NCBI GenBank assembly: GCA_036804525.1
Contig: DAIRSE010000026.1
Coordinates: 1-29,904, forward strand
From: JBFLVT01 sp036804525
GTDB lineage: Bacteria; Bacillota; Desulfotomaculia; Desulfotomaculales; JASEER01
Reading direction: 5' to 3'
DNA: 29,904 nt
This document shows positions 8,333-16,246 of this stretch, in pieces; position 1 is the stretch's first letter; the number at the start of each line of letters is the position of its first letter. The position numbers were made by a program, and so were the translations under genes. A model generated the notes under the pieces. The model was not told where the DNA came from and did no database searches. It saw only the letters and a program-made list of their open reading frames with translations.

Positions 8333-8365
8333 TAAAGTACTTAAAATTTTCCTAGCGGTACTTTA
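8333..8365. promoter_or_regulatory. Inverted repeat upstream of mqnE
   Basis: Perfect 8-bp arms, TAAAGTAC (8333-8340) and GTACTTTA (8358-8365), are separated by 17 AT-rich bases. They sit 21 bp before the mqnE start and between the heptamer array and the gene. It could be an operator or an mRNA hairpin; there is no T-run, so it is not a normal terminator. Confidence 0.4.
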
Positions 8366-8386
8366 TAGGGCAGGTGTAACGACAAA

Positions 8387-9490
8387 ATGCATCACTTGTT
8401 CACGCGGGGAGACCTTAAGGACATCGTGGGAAAGGTCGTGGCCGGGGAACGGTTGAGCCGCGATGACGGGATACGTTTATTTAATAGCAACGACCTGCTT
8501 ACCATCGGTTACCTTGCCGACATGGTCCGCCGCCGCAAACACCGCGACCGGGTCTTTTTTATTGTCAACAGACATATCAACCAGACCAATATCTGTGTAA
8601 ACTTGTGCAAGTTTTGCGCTTTCGGCAAGGAAAAGGGGGCTGAAGGCGCTTACACTCTAACCCTTGACGAAATCGAAGCTGCGGCCCGGGAAGCCTATCC
8701 GCTCGGCATCACCGAGGTGCACATTGTCGGGGGGCTTCATCCCGACCTGACCCTGGACTACTATCTCGAAATGATGCGTCGGTTGAGAGAGGCGCTTCCC
8801 GGGGTGATTATCCAGGCCCTGACCGCCGTTGAGGTAGACTACCTGGCGCAGCGACACTCTATGAGCGTCGAAGATGTCTTGCTGGCCCTGCGCCAGGCCG
8901 GGCTGGATTCGCTGCCCGGCGGCGGGGCGGAAATCTTTTCGCCGCGGGTAAGGGAACTGGTCTGCCCCAAGAAGATCAGCGGCGAACGGTGGCTGGAGGT
9001 GCATGAGACGGCGCACCGGATCGGCATGCGCACCAACGCCACCATGCTGTACGGGCACGTCGAGACTATCGAGGAGCGGGTCGACCACCTGATTGCCCTG
9101 CGGGAACTCCAGGATCGCACAAAAGGATTTATGGCCTTTATTCCCTTGGCCTTTCATCCCCAGCATACCCAGCTCGAACAGGTGGTCACGACTAGGACTA
9201 CGGGCTATGACGACCTGAAGGTTCTTGCGGTCTCCCGCCTGATGCTTGACAATTTCGACCACATCAAGGCCTTCTGGATCATGATCGGGCCCAAAATGGC
9301 CCAGATATCCTTGAGTTTCGGGGTTAACGATTTTGACGGGACAATTATAGAAGAAAAGATCACTCACTCGGCCGGGGCGGAAACAGCCCAGGCAATGGCC
9401 AAAAACGAGATCATCAACCAGATCAAGGCGGCGGGACGTATCCCGGTTGAGCGTGACACGCTGTACAACGTTATCGGGGAGGGCTTTTAG
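8387..9490 (+). CDS. mqnE: Aminodeoxyfutalosine synthase (radical SAM)
   Basis: Radical-SAM enzyme that joins the adenosyl radical of AdoMet to the 3-enolpyruvyl-benzoate product of MqnA to form aminodeoxyfutalosine. The cluster motif is C70-x3-C74-x2-C77 in TNICVNLCKFCAF. Also seen: VGGLHPDLTLDYY, LPGGGAEIFSPRVR, GMRTNATMLYGH and FIPLAFHPQHT, the last separating MqnE from MqnC (FIPWSF). The 367-aa length fits. ATG 8387 has only a weak, distant AGGTG. The stop codon overlaps the start of mqnA by one base (taGTG). Confidence 0.93.
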   Translation: MHHLFTRGDLKDIVGKVVAGERLSRDDGIRLFNSNDLLTIGYLADMVRRRKHRDRVFFIVNRHINQTNICVNLCKFCAFGKEKGAEGAYTLTLDEIEAAAREAYPLGITEVHIVGGLHPDLTLDYYLEMMRRLREALPGVIIQALTAVEVDYLAQRHSMSVEDVLLALRQAGLDSLPGGGAEIFSPRVRELVCPKKISGERWLEVHETAHRIGMRTNATMLYGHVETIEERVDHLIALRELQDRTKGFMAFIPLAFHPQHTQLEQVVTTRTTGYDDLKVLAVSRLMLDNFDHIKAFWIMIGPKMAQISLSFGVNDFDGTIIEEKITHSAGAETAQAMAKNEIINQIKAAGRIPVERDTLYNVIGEGF

Positions 9491-10356
9491 TGACAAGGGT
9501 CAGGTTGGGCCGGGTGGATTACCTGAACTGCCTTCCTGTGTATTACCCGCTGGAAACCGGTCAGGTCAAGGCTGACGTAGAGCTTGTCAAGGGTGTCCCT
9601 TCGAGACTGAACAAGCTTTTTCTGGATGGCGGGCTGGATATAACTTCGGGCTCGTCGATTGAGTATGCGCGGCACCCGGGAGAGATGATTCTGCTACCCC
9701 TCTCGGTCAGTTCGGACGGCAGGGTGGGGAGCATCTTTCTCTTCAGCCGTGTTCCGGTGACAGAGCTTGACGGGAAGAAGGTCTGCCTTCCCGATACGTC
9801 GGCAACCTCAGTGGTCTTGCTGAAGATATTGTTCCAGCACTACTACCACGTTGAAGCCAGTTTTGAGACCAAACCCGATAATCTTGACAGTATGCTCAGC
9901 GAGGCCGACGCGGCGTTGATCATCGGGGATAACGCCATTATCGCCCGCCAGCGTGTTCTGGCCCAGCGCCTGCCCCTGTATGTTGCCGACCTGGGCGAGG
10001 TCTGGAAGGAGTTCACAGGCGAGAGGATGGTCTATGCCACCTGGATGGTCCGGCGCAAGTTTGCGGAGGAAAGGCCTGAGGAAACACAGGCGGTCTGCCA
10101 GGCCTTGCTGGAAGCCAGGGACCTCGGCCTGCAGCAGACCGAAACGCTTTTGGACGTGGCTCATCGCCGGACCGGTATTGACCGGACCGTGCTGGAAGAC
10201 TACTTTTGCCTGATCCGCCACGACTTCGACCGCGACTACCAGCGAGGGCTGCTTCTCTTCTATGATTACGCCTATAAGAGCGGCCTGATTGATGAACGGG
10301 TTAAATTGGAGATATGGGGGGAACAGTTTGCCCGATGTGGATGGTATTTTGGATAA
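9490..10356 (+). CDS. mqnA: Chorismate dehydratase
   Basis: First enzyme of the futalosine pathway, converting chorismate to 3-[(1-carboxyvinyl)oxy]benzoate. It has the periplasmic-binding-protein-like fold of the MqnA/MqnD family. Seen: RLGRVDYLNCLPVYYPLE at the N-terminus, LDITSGSSIEYARHPGE, the conserved SDGRVGSIFLFSR, and LIIGDNAI near residue 140. It starts at GTG 9490, overlapping the mqnE stop by one base, and is 288 aa. Its 3' end overlaps mqnC, so mqnE, mqnA and mqnC form a tightly coupled block. Confidence 0.93.
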   Translation: MTRVRLGRVDYLNCLPVYYPLETGQVKADVELVKGVPSRLNKLFLDGGLDITSGSSIEYARHPGEMILLPLSVSSDGRVGSIFLFSRVPVTELDGKKVCLPDTSATSVVLLKILFQHYYHVEASFETKPDNLDSMLSEADAALIIGDNAIIARQRVLAQRLPLYVADLGEVWKEFTGERMVYATWMVRRKFAEERPEETQAVCQALLEARDLGLQQTETLLDVAHRRTGIDRTVLEDYFCLIRHDFDRDYQRGLLLFYDYAYKSGLIDERVKLEIWGEQFARCGWYFG

Positions 10357-11398
10357 GGTTCTTGCCGGAGAGCGGCTTAGCGAGGACGAAGGGGTAGCGC
10401 TTATTGAAGCCCGGGACCAGCTGATTCCCATCGGCAAGGCCGCGGGCATCATCCGCGAGCGCAAACATCCCGGCGGGTTGATTACTTTTGTTATCGACCG
10501 TAACATCAACTATACAAATGTCTGCCAGTCGCGCTGCCGTTTCTGCGCCTTCTTCCGGGAGCAGGACGACCCGGAAGCCTATGTTCTGACCTACGAAGAG
10601 ATCCTGGCCAAAATCCAGGAACTGGTTGATTTGGGCGGCACGCAGGTACTGATTCAGGGCGGTTTGCACCCCGACCTCGACCTCGATTACTATACCGGGA
10701 TGCTGCGGGCCATCAAGCAGAAGTACAATGTCCAGATCCACTCCTTTTCTCCGCCCGAAATCGTGCACCTGTCGCGCAAGTTCGGCTACTCGATCAGGGA
10801 AATGCTCGAAATCCTGAGGGATGCCGGGCTTGATACTCTTCCCGGGGGCGGGGCCGAGATCCTCGTGGATCGGGTGCGTTCCCAGGTCAGCCCGCGCAAA
10901 TACTCCTGGCGGGATTGGATGAACGTCATGCGCGAGGCCCACGAAATCGGGATGCGCACCACCGCCACCATGATGTTCGGCACTGTCGAGACGCCCGCCG
11001 AGCGGGTTAAGCACATGGTTCGCTTACGGGAACTACAGGATGAAACCGGGGGGTTTACCGCCTTCATCCCATGGAGCTTCCAGGCGGCCAACACCGAGCT
11101 GGGCGTAACTTCGGCCACGACCGTCGACTACTTGATGACGCTTGCCGTTGCCCGCCTGGTGCTGGACAACTTCGCCAACATTCAGGCTTCCTGGGTCACC
11201 CAGGGAGCAAAGATAGCCCAGGTCGCCCTGGCCTTCGGCGCCAACGACTTCGGGGGAACGATGCTGGAAGAGAACGTCGTAAGGGCTGCGGGAGCAAGCT
11301 ACCGTGTACCGATGAGCGAGATTGTCCGGGTCATCAAGGACGCTGGTTTCATCCCGGCTCAACGCACGACGAACTACAAGATACTTAGGACGTTTTAG
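10328..11398 (+). CDS. mqnC: Cyclic dehypoxanthinyl futalosine synthase (radical SAM)
   Basis: Radical-SAM enzyme that cyclises dehypoxanthine futalosine, the step after MqnB in the futalosine route. The cluster motif is C66-x3-C70-x2-C73 in TNVCQSRCRFCAF. Also present: IQGGLHPDLDLDYY, LPGGGAEILVDRVR, GMRTTATMMFG and the MqnC-type FIPWSFQ. The frame is open from 10289, but the best start is TTG 10328, with a G-rich SD (about 10315-10321) six bases upstream, giving 356 aa. It overlaps the 3' end of mqnA by 29 bp. It is a paralogue of mqnE two genes upstream; the two are separated by their HxF/WSF motif and by pathway precedent. Confidence 0.93.
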   Translation: MPDVDGILDKVLAGERLSEDEGVALIEARDQLIPIGKAAGIIRERKHPGGLITFVIDRNINYTNVCQSRCRFCAFFREQDDPEAYVLTYEEILAKIQELVDLGGTQVLIQGGLHPDLDLDYYTGMLRAIKQKYNVQIHSFSPPEIVHLSRKFGYSIREMLEILRDAGLDTLPGGGAEILVDRVRSQVSPRKYSWRDWMNVMREAHEIGMRTTATMMFGTVETPAERVKHMVRLRELQDETGGFTAFIPWSFQAANTELGVTSATTVDYLMTLAVARLVLDNFANIQASWVTQGAKIAQVALAFGANDFGGTMLEENVVRAAGASYRVPMSEIVRVIKDAGFIPAQRTTNYKILRTF

Positions 11399-11548
11399 CT
11401 ACATGCCTGTGATTAGGCACCAGTCCGTCTCTGTAATTCGCTCGGCGTAATGCTGGGTATAGGGTGTAAGGTTCAAAGGGTTTGTTCTTAGAGGTTTCAG
11501 GGAAAAGAAAGACTTACATATAAGACTCTAGTTTGGAGGTATCGGACC

Positions 11549-12226
11549 ATGGCCCCACATAACATATACATCCGGTGCCCGGCCAGGGTGGAACCCGGGG
11601 AAACCGTCAACTGTACGGTGGTTTACGGCCACTATTTTGACCGCGACGGGACGGTAGACCCGGGACGCTTGAAAATGCAGCTGGCAGTACCGGAAAGAGA
11701 CATAATCAGCCTTGACCCTGTCGTGGCCAACGAGGAGATACACGCCAGTTTCAAGGCCGACCAGCCGGGGGTGTACGTCTTGATGGCCGAGTACGACAAT
11801 GGCGTCTGGTCGGTTGACAGGGAAGGCCGGTTGCACCGGGGCAGGAAAGACGACAACCCCGATGTGGATATCGAGCGTGTCGTCCATTACGTCAAGTTCG
11901 CCAAATCCGTGATTGTCTGCGGGGAAATCAACATGTGGCCGGGTTCCTTCGGCATGGAACTGGAGGTTGTCCCGCTTGTGCTGGCCAACGGCGAAGCCGA
12001 ACTCCTAGTCCAGTATAACGGGCATTCCCTGAATGGCTGCAAGGTTTTTGGCCGGGCTGAGGGCCGCCCGATATCACGCCTCGCCGCAACGGGAGAGGAC
12101 GGAACGGTCACAATGACCCTGGCTCCCGGGAGATGGATGATTGTTGTAAACCACGAGCGTCCGTTAGCGGAGCCTGAAGTGACGCGCTCCTTGCAGGCTG
12201 TTCTTGTTCTGGATGTCGCGGGTTGA
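11549..12226 (+). CDS. DUF4198-like protein, apparently cytoplasmic
   Basis: Not confidently recognised. The layout resembles DUF4198 proteins, which are annotated as periplasmic components linked to nickel/cobalt uptake: a beta-rich N-terminal part with YGHYFDRDGTVDPGRL, then GVYVLMAEYDNGVWSV, and a C-terminal immunoglobulin-like part with LLVQYNGHSLNGCKV, TGEDGTVTMTLAPGRWMIVV. Unlike that family it has no signal peptide: the protein starts MAPHNIYIRCPARVEPGE from ATG 11549, with GGAGGT at about 11535-11540. It stands between mqnC (150 bp upstream) and selA (own promoter downstream). A nickel link would suit the [NiFe] hydrogenase in the window, but that is speculation. Confidence 0.7.
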   Translation: MAPHNIYIRCPARVEPGETVNCTVVYGHYFDRDGTVDPGRLKMQLAVPERDIISLDPVVANEEIHASFKADQPGVYVLMAEYDNGVWSVDREGRLHRGRKDDNPDVDIERVVHYVKFAKSVIVCGEINMWPGSFGMELEVVPLVLANGEAELLVQYNGHSLNGCKVFGRAEGRPISRLAATGEDGTVTMTLAPGRWMIVVNHERPLAEPEVTRSLQAVLVLDVAG

Positions 12227-12247
12227 TTCCGCGCTTTTGCCAGCGGC

Positions 12248-12277
12248 TTGTCTTGTCTGGCTAAAGCATCCTATAAT
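12248..12277 (+). promoter_or_regulatory. Promoter of selA-selB
   Basis: TTGTCT (12248-12253), an 18-bp spacer and a perfect TATAAT (12272-12277). Transcription would begin near 12284. This leaves the ATG at 12286 without a leader and supports translation from ATG 12313. Confidence 0.6.
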
Positions 12278-12312
12278 TTGAACGTATGGATGCGATAACG
12301 GAGGTTTGTAGA

Positions 12313-13737
12313 ATGACCTTGGAACGCCAGGATTACCTAAGGCAGCTGCCGTCGGTAGACGAGATTCTTAAAGAACTGGGGCCCCAGGTCGGGGATCAAC
12401 CGCGGCAGCTGGTTGTCGGCGCGATCCGTCAAACCCTGGAGCGGGCTCGGCGTTCGATCCTTGAGTCATTGGACGCCGGCGACATGTCGTTGCCTGCCAA
12501 GAGCGAGATGCTTGAACGCATAACCAAGGATGCCATGCGGGAGATTATGCTCGCTAGCCGACCCAAACTTCGCCGGGTCATCAATGCAACCGGCGTAGTC
12601 CTGCATACCAACCTCGGCCGGGCGATCCTCAGCGGCGAAGCACGCCAAGCAGTTCAGGATGCCGCTGCCCATTATACCAACCTCGAGTTTGACCTTGCGA
12701 CCGGGAAGCGGGGTTCCCGCTATTTCCTCGTTGAGGAACTTCTCCTGCAATTGACCGGCGCCGAGGCCGCAATGGTCGTTAACAATAACGCTGCCGCCGT
12801 GTTGCTGGCGCTCAGCACCCTGGCGAAGGGTAAAGAGGTTATCGTTTCGCGCGGCCAGCTTGTTGAGATCGGCGGTTCATTCCGTATTCCCGAGGTCATG
12901 GCGCAAAGCGGCGCGCGGCTGGTGGAGGTCGGCACCACGAACAAGACCTACGTCGCGGACTATCGCCGGGCCATTACGCTTGACACGGCCCTTCTCCTGC
13001 ACGTCCATACGTCAAACTACCGCATCGTGGGCTTTACCAGGGAAACAAGTGTGGGGGAGCTGGTCGAACTCGGGCGAGAGACGGGCTTACCGGTAATGTC
13101 CGATTTGGGAAGCGGCTTCCTTGTCGACCTGAGTCGTTTTGGGTTGCCCTACGAGCCAACTGTTCAGGAAACGGTCAAGGCGGGGGCCGACGTGGTGACC
13201 TTCAGCGGGGACAAGCTCCTGGGAGGTCCCCAGGCCGGGATTATCGTAGGCACGCGCGCCATCATTGCTCAGATGAAGAAGAGCCCCCTCACGCGGGCCA
13301 TCCGTCCCGATAAACTGACGCTGGCCGGACTGGAAGCCACGTTAAGGGCCTACCTCGATCCTGAGCGGGCCTTGGAGTCAATCCCGACCCTGCGCATGCT
13401 CACAAGCCGCAGGGAGGACCTCCTGGAACGGGCGTGCGCTCTTTTAAACGAGCTAGGTTCGGCAGTTAAGGAGCTTGCTCAAATCCAGGTCGCCCCGGGC
13501 TTTTCCCAGGTGGGGGGCGGGTCGATGCCTACGGCCGAACTTCCGACCTTCGTCGTCTCAGTGCAGCCCTATGGTTTTTCGGTGGATAAAATGGTCACCC
13601 TCCTGCGAGATGCAGAGCCGCCGGTGATCGGGCGTGTCCAGGACGACGCGCTGCTTCTTGACGTGCGGACGGTCGCCGACGACGAAATTCCTGAACTGGC
13701 TGCTGCTGTGAGAACAGTTCTACGCGAGGGGGTCTAG
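12313..13737 (+). CDS. selA: L-seryl-tRNA(Sec) selenium transferase
   Basis: PLP enzyme that converts seryl-tRNA(Sec) to selenocysteinyl-tRNA(Sec) using selenophosphate. Seen: the N-terminal helical region LRQLPSVDEIL, RRVINATGVVLHTNLGR, YTNLEFDLATGKRGSR, the PLP region with VNNNAAAVLLAL, SDLGSGFLVDLS, and the Schiff-base lysine K301 in FSGDKLLGGPQAG. From ATG 12313 the protein is 474 aa, a normal length; GGAGGTT (12300-12306) is six bases upstream, so the in-frame ATG 12286 is unlikely. selB follows after a single base. selC and selD are not in the window. Confidence 0.96.
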   Translation: MTLERQDYLRQLPSVDEILKELGPQVGDQPRQLVVGAIRQTLERARRSILESLDAGDMSLPAKSEMLERITKDAMREIMLASRPKLRRVINATGVVLHTNLGRAILSGEARQAVQDAAAHYTNLEFDLATGKRGSRYFLVEELLLQLTGAEAAMVVNNNAAAVLLALSTLAKGKEVIVSRGQLVEIGGSFRIPEVMAQSGARLVEVGTTNKTYVADYRRAITLDTALLLHVHTSNYRIVGFTRETSVGELVELGRETGLPVMSDLGSGFLVDLSRFGLPYEPTVQETVKAGADVVTFSGDKLLGGPQAGIIVGTRAIIAQMKKSPLTRAIRPDKLTLAGLEATLRAYLDPERALESIPTLRMLTSRREDLLERACALLNELGSAVKELAQIQVAPGFSQVGGGSMPTAELPTFVVSVQPYGFSVDKMVTLLRDAEPPVIGRVQDDALLLDVRTVADDEIPELAAAVRTVLREGV

Positions 13738-13738
13738 G

Positions 13739-15646
13739 ATGCGCTACGTCATCGTTGGAACGGCGGGGCATGTGGACCATGGGAAGACCCTGCTGATCAA
13801 GACCCTTACCGGGATCGACACTGACCGCCTGCGCGAGGAAAAGGAACGGGGAATATCCATCGAGCTGGGCTTCGCCTATCTCGATCTGCCCAGCGGGACA
13901 AGGGCCGGTATCGTAGACGTTCCTGGGCACGAGCGGTTTATCAAGAACATGCTTGCTGGGGTGGGCGGCATCGATATCGTCCTTCTCGTTATCGCCGCCG
14001 ACGAGGGCGTTATGCCGCAGACGAAGGAGCACCTGGAAATCATCGAGCTGCTCCGGATTCAGAGGGGTATTGTCGTACTGACCAAGGTCGACCTCGTAGA
14101 CGGGGAATGGTTGATGCTCGTCCGCGAGGATGTGAGCGAGACCTTGCGCGGGACCGTTCTAGAAAAAGCGCCGATAGTTGCCGTATCCTCGGTAACCAGG
14201 GAGGGCTTCCCGGAACTGATTGCGACCATCGACAAGCTGGCCGGCGAGGTTCCCGAAAAGAACCCCGCGGGTTCGGCCCGCCTGCCTATTGACCGGGCTT
14301 TTTCGGTGACAGGTTTCGGCACTGTGGTTACCGGAACCCTGATTACGGGGACACTGCGCGTGGGCGAGACCGTTGAAATCCTGCCCGAGGGTCTTCAGGC
14401 GCGCATCCGCTCTCTCCAGGTCCATAAGCAAAAGGTTGACCAGACCGGACCCGGCCACCGGGTGGCTGTTAACCTGGTTGGTGTGGAAGTCAACGAGGTC
14501 AGGCGCGGGCAGGTCCTGGTGACACCAGGCAGTCTACAGGCTTCGTACCGTGTCGACGCCAGAGTGGAAGTTCTTGCCGATGCACCGCGACCTCTTAAAA
14601 ATCGATCAAGGATACGCTTCTATCTCGGGGCTGCTGAGATTTTGGGACGGCTCATCGTTCTTGACCGTGATGAGATTGGTCCGGGGGAAGAAGCTTACGT
14701 CCAGCTAGTGTTTGAAGAACCCTCCGTGGCTGCCAAGGGAGATAGGTTTGTGTTACGCTCCTATTCGCCGATGTACACCATCGGGGGCGGTACCGTCATT
14801 GACCCCAATCCCAAGCGTCACCGTAGACACCGCCAAGATATCATTGAGGCTTTGGAGACTCTTGAGAAGGGAAGCCCTGAAGACGTCGTAAGGCAGACTC
14901 TTCGGCTACGAGCCGTACCATTGCGTTCTCATGACGTAGAAGAAGCCACGGGCCTTGATGGCGAAACTGTAGACGGAATCCTTGCAGAATTAGATGTGCA
15001 GGACCTTGTGTTTTCGTTTCCCTGCGAAGGGCACGTCCTCTTCCTTGACCGGGAAGTGGCTGACAGCTGGCAAGAAAGAGTCGTGGAGACGGTTTCCGCT
15101 TACTGCCGTACTTATCCGTTAAGAGATGGGTTTCCCAAAGAGGAACTCCGTTCCCGACTGTTTGCCGCTATCAACAGCAAGGTTTTCAACTGCTTTCTAC
15201 ACGCCTTGGCTGACCGTGAAATGATTACCGTACTGGACAAATATGTGCGTCCCTATGGAGATTGGGTTATACCGGGGCAATACCAGGAAAAGATAGATTT
15301 CTTACTCAAGGAGTTCCTTGATGCCGGTATTCAGACGCCGACCTGGGCCGAGGCCTGTGCCAAGGCAGGGGTGTCCGAGAAGGATGTGCCGGAGTACCTC
15401 CACTACATTCTCCAGCGGGGCTGGCTGATTAAACTGCCCGGGGACATTATTATCCACAAGGAGACGCTGGAACGGGCCAAGGAGGCCATTGCCGAGCATA
15501 TCAAAGCCCATGGTGAAATCTCCCTGGGCGAGGTGCGCGATCTCCTCCAAACCTCTCGTAAATATGCTCTCCCCCTTCTCGAATACCTGGATCAGATTCG
15601 TTTTACAAAGCGGGTCGGCGACCTGCGCAAACTGGCCAGAAGTTGA
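13739..15646 (+). CDS. selB: Selenocysteine-specific elongation factor SelB
   Basis: GTPase that carries selenocysteinyl-tRNA(Sec) to the ribosome at UGA codons marked by a SECIS hairpin. G1 GHVDHGKT (residues 10-17), G3 DVPGH (60-64) and G4 TKVD (115-118) are intact. EF-Tu-like beta-barrel domains follow (FSVTGFGTVVTGTL, then GDRFVLRSYSPMYTIGGG). The last ~250 residues are the winged-helix repeats that bind SECIS RNA. At 635 aa it matches clostridial SelB proteins. It follows selA after one base, so the two are co-transcribed. The 3' half (from about 14550) uses more A/T-ending codons than the G domain, but the reading frame is continuous. Confidence 0.96.
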   Translation: MRYVIVGTAGHVDHGKTLLIKTLTGIDTDRLREEKERGISIELGFAYLDLPSGTRAGIVDVPGHERFIKNMLAGVGGIDIVLLVIAADEGVMPQTKEHLEIIELLRIQRGIVVLTKVDLVDGEWLMLVREDVSETLRGTVLEKAPIVAVSSVTREGFPELIATIDKLAGEVPEKNPAGSARLPIDRAFSVTGFGTVVTGTLITGTLRVGETVEILPEGLQARIRSLQVHKQKVDQTGPGHRVAVNLVGVEVNEVRRGQVLVTPGSLQASYRVDARVEVLADAPRPLKNRSRIRFYLGAAEILGRLIVLDRDEIGPGEEAYVQLVFEEPSVAAKGDRFVLRSYSPMYTIGGGTVIDPNPKRHRRHRQDIIEALETLEKGSPEDVVRQTLRLRAVPLRSHDVEEATGLDGETVDGILAELDVQDLVFSFPCEGHVLFLDREVADSWQERVVETVSAYCRTYPLRDGFPKEELRSRLFAAINSKVFNCFLHALADREMITVLDKYVRPYGDWVIPGQYQEKIDFLLKEFLDAGIQTPTWAEACAKAGVSEKDVPEYLHYILQRGWLIKLPGDIIIHKETLERAKEAIAEHIKAHGEISLGEVRDLLQTSRKYALPLLEYLDQIRFTKRVGDLRKLARS

Positions 15647-15654
15647 GGTCCGTT

Positions 15655-16038
15655 ATGCGGCAGTTGTCTTTTCTCACAGGGGAAGGCAGACATCGTGTCG
15701 AGGTGGCGGCCAGCCTGACAGGTGACGGGCTGGTGGTAACGATTGTGGGAGGGGAGCGTCCGCACGTCGGCGCCATATGTGTCGGGCTGCCCCGTCCCAG
15801 TCTCAACGACCCCGCCCGGCTGAGCTGCAACATTGCCGTTCTGCCCGTGGTAGGGCATAAAGACGACGAAATTGCGAGGCCGGTCGCCGAAAAGCTTGCG
15901 CGGCACACCGGGCAGGTGTCCGTCGTTGTCGCCGGCCTCCACGTGGATGCGGCGACTGACCGCGACATCGAGCTTCTGATCGCCAACACCTGGCAGGGAG
16001 TGGACAAACTCCTGGAAACCCTGGGCAAAAAGGGTTAG
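15655..16038 (+). CDS. LpdD-like prenylated-flavin chaperone homologue
   Basis: Small protein (127 aa) of the family found with UbiD-type decarboxylases such as gallate decarboxylase, where LpdD is thought to help deliver or mature prenyl-FMN. Motifs: VVTIVGGERPHVGAICVGLPRPSL, VLPVVGHKDDEIARP, VVVAGLHVDAATDRDIELL. The start is ATG 15655, five bases after GAGGT at the end of selB (the frame is open from TTG 15643). It follows selB by 8 bp with no terminator, so it is probably on the sel transcript although its likely partner, the UbiD-type enzyme, is 8 kb upstream. The assignment rests on motif recall; the precise role is inferred. Confidence 0.7.
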   Translation: MRQLSFLTGEGRHRVEVAASLTGDGLVVTIVGGERPHVGAICVGLPRPSLNDPARLSCNIAVLPVVGHKDDEIARPVAEKLARHTGQVSVVVAGLHVDAATDRDIELLIANTWQGVDKLLETLGKKG

Positions 16039-16089
16039 GCTTTGCACAACGCCCATGTATTACATTCCCACAACTCCAGCCATACCAGG

Positions 16090-16095
16090 TATAAT
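16090..16095 (+). promoter_or_regulatory. -10 box of the riboswitch-hydrolase transcript
   Basis: A perfect TATAAT about 10 bp before the first conserved base of the riboswitch, so transcription would start at its 5' edge. The -35 is poor (TTCCCA at 16065-16070, 19-bp spacer). Confidence 0.5.
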
Positions 16096-16103
16096 TGTCC
16101 TGA

Positions 16104-16233
16104 TATAGGCCGAATCCCCTGCATTAGGGGGTACGGGGGAGATATTCTGGGGTGAGTCCGGACCAGGGAGGTGAATTGACCAATCCGGTAGGGTGCCCTC
16201 TACCCGAACCCGTCAACTAACCCCGGAGGCTGG
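16104..16233 (+). ncRNA. ydaO/yuaA-class c-di-AMP riboswitch
   Basis: The leader matches the ydaO consensus block by block: GGCCGAATCCC (about 16108), GGGGGTACGGGGGA (about 16127-16140), TGGGGTGAGTCC, ACCAGGGAGGTGAATTG, GGTAGGG...CTACCCGAACCCGTCAACTAACC, and the closing GGAGGC. Known members bind c-di-AMP and switch off cell-wall hydrolase and potassium/osmolyte genes. Here the gene downstream is a LysM/SleB hydrolase, the classical target. The 3' strand of the closing helix runs straight into the Shine-Dalgarno (16232-16240) and there is no terminator between, so control is probably at translation initiation. Confidence 0.9.
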
Positions 16234-16246
16234 AGGAGGGAATAGC

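Noticed and set aside
8657..9496. A 279-codon minus-strand frame opposite mqnE
   Set aside because: Mirror frame of a gene with a clear radical-SAM signature; low-complexity composition and no neighbour in the same orientation.
11403..11418. Small stem TGCCT/AGGCA after mqnC as a terminator
   Set aside because: Stem of five base pairs and no T-run. I cannot place a terminator for the mqn operon.
12239..12261. Hairpin (GCCAG/CTGGC) between the DUF4198-like gene and selA as a terminator
   Set aside because: Only a 5-bp core stem and no T-run follows; the region is better read as the selA promoter.
16193..16246. An upstream ATG start for the LysM hydrolase
   Set aside because: It lies inside the riboswitch and would add 18 polar residues before the signal peptide. 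TTG 16247 has an excellent Shine-Dalgarno.
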